The translations under genes and the position numbers were made by a program. This document shows, piece after piece, positions 57,505 to 64,000 of a DNA stretch of 64,000 bases; position 1 is the first letter of the stretch; each line of letters begins with the position of its first letter. Origin of the DNA: Chromohalobacter beijerinckii (GTDB lineage: Bacteria; Pseudomonadota; Gammaproteobacteria; Pseudomonadales; Halomonadaceae). The stretch covers positions 124,001 through 188,000 of the forward strand of contig NZ_JAKGAK010000004.1 of the NCBI RefSeq assembly GCF_023061185.1, given 5' to 3'. The notes under the pieces are model-generated. The model searched no databases. It had not been told where the DNA came from and saw only the letters and a list, made by a program, of their open reading frames with translations.

Positions 57505-58212
57505 ATGCACGAACTCATGAACACGGCGAGGGAGGCGCTACACTTGCTGGTCTCCCTCGACCCAGCCTTGTGGGAAATCATCGGCGTCTCGTTTCGTGTC
57601 TCGCTGACGGCGATACTCGTGGCCTTGCCGCCTTCGTTGTTAATTGCCTTGCTGCTGGCGCGCGTTGCCTTTCCTGGTCGCTGGTTCGCGATATCGTTGG
57701 TCAATACGTTCATGGCCGTGCCGACCGTGGTGGTGGGGTTGGTGTTGTTCATGCTACTATCGCGCAGTGGCCCACTGGGGGAGTTGCGTCTCCTGTTTAC
57801 CCAGCGTGCCATGATCCTCGGCCAGATATTGCTGGCGATGCCGGTATTGACAGCGATGTTGCACAGCACGCTGCAAAGCATCGATCAGCGTGCCTGGGAA
57901 ACGGCACGGCAACTAGGCGCTGGATGGTGGCAATCTCTGTGGGTGTTGATCCGCGAAGCGCGCTTCGGGGTCATTGCCGCCGTGCTGGCCGCATTTGGAC
58001 GCATCATTGCCGAGGTGGGCAGCGCGGTGATGATCGGGGGCAATATCGAGCATTTCACGCGCACTATCACTACGGCGATCGCTCTGGAAACGCTCAAGGG
58101 TGAATTCGCCCAGGGGCTTGCTCTGGGGCTCGTCCTGTTGCTGCTGGCGCTGGTGCTCAATGTACTGCTGGGCGTAATGCGCGGCCGCGGTCATCAAACC
58201 GTAAGTGTTTGA
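57505..58212 (+). CDS. tupB: Tungstate-type ABC transporter permease
   Basis: A 235-residue permease with five to six hydrophobic segments (VSLTAILVALPPSLLIALLL; FMAVPTVVVGLVLFMLL) and the EAA loop WETARQLGAGWWQSLWVLIREA. 15 bases after tupA. ATG at 57505 follows GGAGG. Confidence 0.93.
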   Translation: MHELMNTAREALHLLVSLDPALWEIIGVSFRVSLTAILVALPPSLLIALLLARVAFPGRWFAISLVNTFMAVPTVVVGLVLFMLLSRSGPLGELRLLFTQRAMILGQILLAMPVLTAMLHSTLQSIDQRAWETARQLGAGWWQSLWVLIREARFGVIAAVLAAFGRIIAEVGSAVMIGGNIEHFTRTITTAIALETLKGEFAQGLALGLVLLLLALVLNVLLGVMRGRGHQTVSV

Positions 58213-58241
58213 TCGCGCACCATCCATCGAGGGGAATGTTC

Positions 58242-58910
58242 ATGCTCGAGGTAAGCCATCTTGCCCATGGCTTCGACCGTCAGCCGGCGCTATGGGACAT
58301 ACCTTACCTATACTGGCAGGGGCGCTCGCTGGTGCACCTGCGCGGCGATAATGGTAGCGGCAAGACGACATTGCTGCGTCTTCTGGCGGGGTTGGAGGCG
58401 CCCCGCCAAGGCACCATACATTGGACGTTGGCGGGCGCGATGTCTGCCGTCACGCCACCTTGCCCAGGGCGCGTGCTCTATCTTCACCAACAGCCCTATC
58501 TCTTCGATACCAGTGTCGCAGGCAATCTGCGCTATGTTGCCCGATGGCACGGCTGGCGCGGAGAAATGGCCCGTGATCGTGTGGCGGCGATGCTGGAACA
58601 CTGTGGCCTAGCCGCACATGCAGAGCAACGGGCCCGCTCGCTGTCTGGCGGTGAGCGTATGCGATTGGCGTTGGCGCGGGCCTGGCTATTGTCGCCACGC
58701 GTGTTGCTGCTCGACGAGCCCACTGCCAGCCTTGATCGTCAGGCTATTGCTGATGTCAGTGCATTGATCTCGTCGCTGCATGAGGTGGGCTGCGCCATCG
58801 TACTCAGTGCACATCAACCCAGTGTATTGACCGAGCGCTGCGACGAGTACTGGAGCCTCGAACAACGATGCCTACAGGTAAGTGCCTTCAAGCAGGGTGT
58901 GGCGGTGTGA
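58242..58910 (+). CDS. tupC: Tungstate-type ABC transporter ATPase
   Basis: A 222-residue short ATPase with Walker A RGDNGSGKTTLLRL, signature SLSGGERMRLALARAW, Walker B VLLLDEPTASLD and H-loop VLSAHQPS. It lacks the C-terminal TOBE domain of ModC, as is usual for TupC. I chose ATG at 58242, 7 bases after GAGGGG; ATG at 58236 is also possible. Confidence 0.92.
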   Translation: MLEVSHLAHGFDRQPALWDIPYLYWQGRSLVHLRGDNGSGKTTLLRLLAGLEAPRQGTIHWTLAGAMSAVTPPCPGRVLYLHQQPYLFDTSVAGNLRYVARWHGWRGEMARDRVAAMLEHCGLAAHAEQRARSLSGGERMRLALARAWLLSPRVLLLDEPTASLDRQAIADVSALISSLHEVGCAIVLSAHQPSVLTERCDEYWSLEQRCLQVSAFKQGVAV

Positions 58911-59006
58911 CGTCGTCATTGCCGTACGCACCTGGTAAGTGGCTCGGCGTGTGCACCGAAGCTGCGTATGATGGTGGAATGAGTAGCCAGCGCGGGAGTG
59001 GTAGGC

Positions 59007-59606
59007 ATGCACGAGGATGAAGTGACCGCCGTGATATTGGCGGGAGGCGAAGGGCGTCGCATGGGTGGCCGCGATAAAGGCTGGGAGTCGTTTGCGGACG
59101 AACCCTTGATCGCGCACGTGGTGAACCGTCTGGCGCCTCAGGTCGGTCGCATCGCGATCAATGCCAATCGTAGCCTCGAGCGTTATCGGGCGCTGGGGTA
59201 CCCGCTCATCAGCGACCGCGAGACAGGCTATCACGGGCCGCTCATGGGTATGTGGAGTGCGTTATGTGCCATAGACACGCCCTGGGCATTATTCGTGCCT
59301 TGCGATTCTCCGGCTCTGCCGACGGATCTAGCGCTGCGCATGCAGCAAGGGCTCGGCGAGCAGCGTATCGCGGTTGCACACGATGGCCAGCGGGCGCATC
59401 CCGTGGTGGCCTTGATCGACGCCACGCTGCGCGACGATCTCGGGGCTGCTTTGCGCGATGGCGAGCGCAAGATAGATCGCTGGTATGCGCGCCACCCTTG
59501 GTGTCATGTCGATTTTTCCGATCAGCCCGAGGCGTTCGCCAACCTCAACTCTCCCGATGATCGTGACGTTATGGAGCGGCGCTGGCGCTCTGGTGGGTCG
59601 TTTTGA
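59007..59606 (+). CDS. mobA: Molybdenum cofactor guanylyltransferase
   Basis: Adds GMP to Mo-molybdopterin to form the MGD cofactor used by DMSO-reductase-family enzymes. The 199-residue protein has the nucleotide-binding VILAGGEGRRMGGRDKGWE, PLMGMWSAL and FVPCDSPALPTDL. ATG at 59007 is preceded by GGGAG at 8 bases. It is 96 bases after tupC on the same strand. Confidence 0.95.
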   Translation: MHEDEVTAVILAGGEGRRMGGRDKGWESFADEPLIAHVVNRLAPQVGRIAINANRSLERYRALGYPLISDRETGYHGPLMGMWSALCAIDTPWALFVPCDSPALPTDLALRMQQGLGEQRIAVAHDGQRAHPVVALIDATLRDDLGAALRDGERKIDRWYARHPWCHVDFSDQPEAFANLNSPDDRDVMERRWRSGGSF

Positions 59607-59751
59607 CCCGGGAGCTGCCTTCCTGTGTGATTATCGGAGAGCCAAGGCAATTCATCATCGCACTAAGGGTGGTTGCTCGGCATGTTTGTTGCCTCCTGTT
59701 ATCTATGGATGGTTCTCCCTCGACGAATTGGCATGAGGACGACAAAACGCG

Positions 59752-60318
59752 ATGACGTTATCGCTTGATACGCTAGACACGCCGCTGCTGGGTATCGCTG
59801 CTTGGAGTGGGACCGGCAAGACGACGCTGCTTGAGGCACTTTTGCCCAGATTAGCCGATGCAGAAATGCAGGTGGCCGTGATCAAGCATGCCCATCACGC
59901 CTTCGACATCGACCGCCCTGGCAAGGATAGCTACCGCCTGCGTCACGCTGGCGCGATGCCAATGCTGGTGGCGTCGGGCAAGCGTTTTGCCATGATGATG
60001 GAAACGCCCGAACGTGAGGAAGCCGATCTAGCGGCGCTGATCCCCCATGTTCTGCCCTTGGCGCCGGATTTGATCCTGGTCGAAGGCTTCAAAGCCTGGC
60101 CTTTACCCAAGCTGGAGCTGCATCGCGAGGCCTTGCAGAAGCCGCTGATGGCGGCCGATGACCCCTGGGTGCGGGCAGTGGCGACGCCCGATAATATTGC
60201 GCTGCCGGGAGGTGTCGAGCGCTTGTCGATGGACGATCATGACGCCTTGGTCGACTGGTTGCAGGCCTGGCCGCAACGTTGGCCCGAGATGCGTCGCGGT
60301 CCCCGGGAGACGTCATGA
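59752..60318 (+). CDS. mobB: Molybdopterin-guanine dinucleotide biosynthesis adaptor
   Basis: A 188-residue GTP-binding partner of MobA. P-loop GIAAWSGTGKTTLLEALLP, then KHAHHAFDIDRPGKDSYRLRHAGA and LILVEGFKAWPLPKLELHR. Its stop overlaps the moeA start (ATGA). A 145-base gap before it holds no ORF that I can support. Confidence 0.94.
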   Translation: MTLSLDTLDTPLLGIAAWSGTGKTTLLEALLPRLADAEMQVAVIKHAHHAFDIDRPGKDSYRLRHAGAMPMLVASGKRFAMMMETPEREEADLAALIPHVLPLAPDLILVEGFKAWPLPKLELHREALQKPLMAADDPWVRAVATPDNIALPGGVERLSMDDHDALVDWLQAWPQRWPEMRRGPRETS

Positions 60319-61586
60319 CCTTATCGTGTTTTGAACTGGGCGAGCGCATGCTCAGCGTCGATGAGACGCTCGAGGCCCTGGCGGCGATGACGCCGCCACC
60401 GGTCACCACGCGTCGGGTTAGCTTGGCGTCGGCCTGTGGCGGAGTGTTGGCGGTGGATGTCATGTCGCCAATCGACGTGCCGCAGAATACCAACGCCGCG
60501 ATGGACGGCATCGCGCTGGCGTGGCCCGATGACGTGCCGGGAGGCGACATGCGCGTGGACGTGGTCGGTGATGTCTTGGCGGGTACGCGGTTGACAACAT
60601 CGCTGGCGTTAGGCGGGGCGGTGAGGATTACCACCGGAGCGCCGCTGCCGGCCGGCGCAGATACCGTCGTCATGAGCGAGCAGCTCGTCGATAGTGGCAT
60701 CCCCGATCGCATCCGTGTCGAACACTCCGAGCGGGTACGGCGTGGGCAGAACGTGCGCCAGGCCGGCGAAGATATTGCTCGCGGCGAGCATGCACTGAGT
60801 GCAGGGACACGGTTACGGCCGCAGCACTTGGGGTTACTGGCCTCACTGGGATACGCGGAGGTCGAGATATTCCGTTCGCTACGCGTGGCAGTGTTCTCTA
60901 CCGGCGATGAAGTCACGGCGCCGGGCGAGTCGCTGCCGCCCGCCGGCATTTACGATACCAACCGTTTTTCGTTACAAGGTCTGCTGAGCCGCCTGGGCTG
61001 CGAGGTCATCGATCTGGGCATCCTGCAGGATAATCTTGACAGCATGCGTGTCTCCCTCGCGGCGGCGGCCCACGAGGCGGATATGGTGGTAACCAGCGGG
61101 GGCGTGTCGGTCGGCCAAGCCGATTGGGTCAAGCCCGCGCTTACGGCTATCGGCGAGCTGGGGTTATGGCGGATCGCCATGCGTCCGGGAAGACCCTTGG
61201 CGTTCGGTCGTATCCATCAAACGGGGGGCGTGACGGTGCCTTTCTTCGGGCTGCCCGGCAACCCCGTGGCGGTCATGGTGACGTTCTTGCAGTTCGTTCA
61301 ACCTATGTTACGGCGCATGCAGGGAGAGCATGACTGGCAACCGTCCCGTCTCACGGCGCTGGCCGGCGAGCCATTGAAAAGCCGTGAGGGACGTGTCGAT
61401 TACCATCGTGGTATTTATACAAGTGATGACGCCGGTCAACTGTGGGTGCGTACCACAGGCCGCCAGGGATCGGGCATTCTGAGCTCGATGGTGGCGGCCA
61501 ATTGCCTTATCGAAATCGGTGACGGATGTGCCGCCGTTGAGGCGGGTACGCCGGTGACGATACAACCGTTCGGTGACCTGACATGA
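60315..61586 (+). CDS. moeA: Molybdopterin molybdenumtransferase
   Basis: Inserts molybdate (or tungstate) into adenylated molybdopterin. The 423-residue protein has [60 protein letters not shown] and [18 protein letters not shown] at 60315 follows GGGAGA. The stop overlaps the next gene by 4 bases. Confidence 0.96.
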   Translation: MTLSCFELGERMLSVDETLEALAAMTPPPVTTRRVSLASACGGVLAVDVMSPIDVPQNTNAAMDGIALAWPDDVPGGDMRVDVVGDVLAGTRLTTSLALGGAVRITTGAPLPAGADTVVMSEQLVDSGIPDRIRVEHSERVRRGQNVRQAGEDIARGEHALSAGTRLRPQHLGLLASLGYAEVEIFRSLRVAVFSTGDEVTAPGESLPPAGIYDTNRFSLQGLLSRLGCEVIDLGILQDNLDSMRVSLAAAAHEADMVVTSGGVSVGQADWVKPALTAIGELGLWRIAMRPGRPLAFGRIHQTGGVTVPFFGLPGNPVAVMVTFLQFVQPMLRRMQGEHDWQPSRLTALAGEPLKSREGRVDYHRGIYTSDDAGQLWVRTTGRQGSGILSSMVAANCLIEIGDGCAAVEAGTPVTIQPFGDLT

Positions 61587-62362
61587 GTTTGACCCATCTC
61601 AATGCACGTGGCGAAGCCCACATGGTGGATGTTGGCGACAAAGCCGAAACGCAGCGCGAGGCCGTGGCAAGCGGACGCATCGTCATGCGCCCAGAAACGC
61701 TGGCATTGCTGGCCGAGGGCGGCTTGCCCAAAGGCGATGTGCTGGCCACGGCGCGTATCGCCGGCATTCAGGCCGCCAAGCGCACGCATGAGCTGATTCC
61801 CTTGTGTCATGCGTTGCTGCTGTCCAAGGTGAGCGTCGATTTTCGCCTCGACGATGCGGCTTCTTGTGTGCATGTGGAATCACGCTGCCGTCTGGCGGGC
61901 CGCACCGGTGTGGAAATGGAGGCGCTGACCGCGGTCTCGGTTGCGTGTCTGACCCTCTACGATATGTGCAAGGCGGTCGACAGGGACATGATGGTCGAAG
62001 GCGTGCGCTTGGAGCACAAGACGGGCGGCAAGTCCGGTGATTGGCACCGCGCTTCCGAGGATGAATCCGCGACGCGCGAAGCGTTCGAAACCCCATCCGT
62101 CGAAATCGCCGCAATACGCGTCAAGCTCCTCGCCGAATTGCGCGAGCGACTGGATATTGAAGAGGTGGAAGTGCCGGTTGCATCGCTGAAAAGACCCGAT
62201 GTCGCCAGTCTCAAGGCCGCTCTTGAGAAACAGGATTCCCGCTTCGCGGCCTTGTCCGCTGCGCGCATTCTGTGTGCCGTTAACCATGCCATGGCACATG
62301 ATGGAACGTCGCTCGCCGATGGGGATGAAGTGGCGTTTTTTCCACCGGTCACCGGTGGGTGA
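61583..62362 (+). CDS. MoaC-MoaD fusion: cPMP synthase joined to molybdopterin synthase small subunit
   Basis: A 259-residue single frame. Residues 1-156 are a complete MoaC, which with MoaA makes cyclic pyranopterin monophosphate: [35 protein letters not shown], and [16 protein letters not shown] with the catalytic Lys. After a linker (about 157-172), residues 173-259 match Moa[51 protein letters not shown]. The C-terminal Gly-Gly needed for thiocarboxylation is kept. No separate moaD is seen here. No start signal exists inside the linker, so it should be made as one polypeptide. Confidence 0.93.
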   Translation: MSLTHLNARGEAHMVDVGDKAETQREAVASGRIVMRPETLALLAEGGLPKGDVLATARIAGIQAAKRTHELIPLCHALLLSKVSVDFRLDDAASCVHVESRCRLAGRTGVEMEALTAVSVACLTLYDMCKAVDRDMMVEGVRLEHKTGGKSGDWHRASEDESATREAFETPSVEIAAIRVKLLAELRERLDIEEVEVPVASLKRPDVASLKAALEKQDSRFAALSAARILCAVNHAMAHDGTSLADGDEVAFFPPVTGG

Positions 62363-62372
62363 GGAGGCAGTC

Positions 62373-62831
62373 ATGATCGATGTGCGTGTGCAGTCGCCGG
62401 TCTTCGATGTGGGGGAGGAGCAGCGCCAATTGCTGGCGGGGCGTCATGATATCGGTGCCGTGGTGACCTTCACTGGCCTGGTGCGCGATTTCAATGAGCG
62501 CCCGGACGTGCAGGCCCTGTCGCTGGAGCATTATCCTGGCATGACCGAGGCGGCGCTGCGTGACATTGCTGAGCAGGCGACGTCGCGCTGGCCGCTCGAT
62601 GGGATACGCATTGTGCATCGTGTCGGCCGCTTGTTGCCAAGTGACCCCATCGTCATGGTCATGGTTGCGAGTGCCCATCGCCGTGCGGCATTCGATGCGT
62701 GCGATTTTCTGATGGACTACCTCAAGACATGTGCGCCATTCTGGAAGAAAGAACACACTGCAAGCGGGACGTATTGGGTCTCGGCGCGTGACAGTGACGC
62801 GCGGGACGCGGACCGTTGGGAGGAAGCATGA
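62373..62831 (+). CDS. moaE: Molybdopterin synthase large subunit
   Basis: Transfers sulphur from thiocarboxylated MoaD to cPMP. The 152-residue protein has [44 protein letters not shown] and the active-site lysines in [15 protein letters not shown] at 62373 follows GGAGG. Its stop overlaps moaA by 4 bases. Confidence 0.96.
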   Translation: MIDVRVQSPVFDVGEEQRQLLAGRHDIGAVVTFTGLVRDFNERPDVQALSLEHYPGMTEAALRDIAEQATSRWPLDGIRIVHRVGRLLPSDPIVMVMVASAHRRAAFDACDFLMDYLKTCAPFWKKEHTASGTYWVSARDSDARDADRWEEA

Positions 62832-63817
62832 CCGAGCTGATCGACAATTTTCAGCGCCAGATTCGCTATGTGCGTATCTCGGTGACGGATCGCTGTGACT
62901 TTCGCTGCGTCTATTGCATGAGCGAGGACATGACGTTTCTGCCGCGTGCACAGATATTGACGCTTGAAGAGATCGAGCAGGTGGCGCGTGCGTTCGTCGA
63001 ACTGGGCGTGGAAAAGATTCGCTTGACCGGCGGTGAGCCGCTGGTACGACGTGGCATCGACGATCTGGTGTCGCGTGTCGGCGCGCTTCCGGGCCTCAAG
63101 GACTTCGCCATGACCACTAACGGCGCGGGGTTGGTCAAGCATGCCAAGGCATTGCGGGAAGGCGGTATGCAGCGCCTCAATATCAGCATTGATTCACTCG
63201 ACCCCGAGCGTTTCCGCAGCTTGACGCGCACCGGCAATCTCGAACATGTCATTGCCGGTATTCGTGCCGCGCGCGATGCCGGATTCGAGCGTATCAAGCT
63301 CAATGCCGTCGTGCTCAAGGGGCGTAACGACGATGAAGTTCTTGATCTGGTCGACTTCGCGCGTCGAGAAGGCGTGGATATCAGCTTTATCGAGGAAATG
63401 CCGCTGGGCGACGTCTCCGATCATTCGCGCGAAGAAACCTTTTATTCCAGCGATGATGTGCACGCGGCCATCGCATCGCGTTATCCGCTGTTGCCGACCA
63501 CCGAGAATACCTTGGGGCCGTCGCGTTATTTCCGTATGCCGGATAGTGATTCGCGTATCGGTTTCATTTCACCGCACAGCCATAATTTCTGCGACACCTG
63601 CAACCGGGTAAGGGTCACGGTGGAAGGGCGTTTGTTACTGTGTCTCGGCAACGAGCATTCGGTCGATCTACGCGAGGTTTTGCGGCGTTATCCCGGTGAT
63701 ATGGAGCGCCTCAAGCAGCGCATCGTCGAGGCCATGCCATTGAAACCCGAGCGCCATCATTTCCGCACGGACGGTGATGTCGATATCGTGCGCTTCATGA
63801 ATATGACGGGCGGATAA
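62828..63817 (+). CDS. moaA: GTP 3',8-cyclase (radical SAM)
   Basis: First step of molybdenum cofactor synthesis. The 329-residue protein has the radical-SAM motif CDFRCVYC, the SAM-contact [22 protein letters not shown], the second cluster site [18 protein letters not shown] and the C-terminal Gly-Gly. Last gene of the visible mob-moe-moa run; moaB or mog is not in the window. Confidence 0.97.
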   Translation: MTELIDNFQRQIRYVRISVTDRCDFRCVYCMSEDMTFLPRAQILTLEEIEQVARAFVELGVEKIRLTGGEPLVRRGIDDLVSRVGALPGLKDFAMTTNGAGLVKHAKALREGGMQRLNISIDSLDPERFRSLTRTGNLEHVIAGIRAARDAGFERIKLNAVVLKGRNDDEVLDLVDFARREGVDISFIEEMPLGDVSDHSREETFYSSDDVHAAIASRYPLLPTTENTLGPSRYFRMPDSDSRIGFISPHSHNFCDTCNRVRVTVEGRLLLCLGNEHSVDLREVLRRYPGDMERLKQRIVEAMPLKPERHHFRTDGDVDIVRFMNMTGG

Positions 63818-63908
63818 TTTTTTGTACGTACCCTTTATGCGCGGTAGTGTGATGCGTCTCCTGACCATAAAGCTATAAGGTTCGACTTGTATTGAGAACA
63901 TTATTTTC

Positions 63909-63936
63909 TTGCTAAACCAAGTTCGAGTCATATACT
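63909..63936 (+). promoter_or_regulatory. Putative sigma-70 promoter for the gene at the right edge
   Basis: TTGCTA (63909-63914), 16 bases, TATACT (63931-63936). It lies about 60 bases before the start codon at 63994. Confidence 0.45.
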
Positions 63937-63993
63937 TTTCAGAAACGCCAAGGCGTTATGCTGCAGGTTGGTTATTTTAAATGGAGGAGGCAA

Positions 63994-64000
63994 ATGTCCA
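63994..64000 (+). CDS. Start of an unidentified gene, cut by window edge
   Basis: An ATG at 63994 lies 4 bases after a strong GGAGGAGG ribosome site; only two codons (Met, Ser) are visible, so the product cannot be named. Confidence 0.4.

Noticed and set aside
59607-59751. A possible small gene between mobA and mobB
   Set aside because: No frame with a start signal or recognisable product; I see nothing in this 145-base gap.

Overview
The window is 64 kb of chromosome from a GC-rich gammaproteobacterium. Gene order (gacA-uvrC-pgsA-tRNA-Gly/Cys/Leu, purM-purN beside an AI-2E-family permease and hda, metG near apbC and dcd) and protein sequences fit the Halomonadaceae, most likely a Chromohalobacter- or Halomonas-like halophile. 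That placement is inference from sequence character alone; no database was searched. Almost all of the window is ordinary core genome on both strands. I see no prophage, complete insertion sequence, CRISPR array or rRNA operon.

Layout. 1-5.6 kb: the 3' part of a GGDEF/EAL protein runs off the left edge, then proS, a small lipoprotein and an FNR-like regulator. 5.6-9.7 kb: the conserved gacA-uvrC-pgsA-tRNA block and a tRNA-Ala gene. 9.8-17 kb: argF, grxD, rnt, argG, small conserved genes and a queuosine-mannosyltransferase-like protein. 17-23 kb (minus strand): nth, a stand-alone RnfB-like ferredoxin, metG and thiI. 23-33 kb: GST, apbC, dcd, purMN, hda and fumC, with two striking tandem-repeat tracts around dcd. 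33-37.4 kb: glpD, glpR and two identical tRNA-Val genes. 37.4-41 kb: msrC, metNIQ and a candidate small RNA. 41-44.4 kb: riboflavin synthase plus purine/pyrimidine salvage (apt, gpt, upp) and ung. 44.7-50.8 kb: a glycerol ABC transporter operon of the glpSTPQUV type, probably under GlpR with glpD. 51-53 kb: a uracil/xanthine permease and a cupin-HTH regulator.

53-63.8 kb is the most interesting part. A sigma-54 type two-component system (response regulator and sensor kinase, minus strand) diverges from a tungstate-type ABC transporter (tupABC), which is followed on the same strand by mobA, mobB, moeA, a moaC-moaD gene fusion, moaE and moaA. A good -24/-12 promoter lies just upstream of tupA, and a 17-bp palindrome sits about 110 bp further upstream, next to the regulator gene. 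Together they suggest a dedicated oxyanion-uptake and molybdenum-cofactor module under sigma-54 control.

Other items to check are a heptanucleotide array directly after the purN stop whose transcribed strand carries eighteen GGG tracts, a dispersed intergenic repeat present in two diverged copies, a putative terminator-ended RNA between ribE and metN, an FNR relative without two of the iron-sulphur ligand cysteines, and a broken tRNA-Gly copy inside the tRNA cluster.
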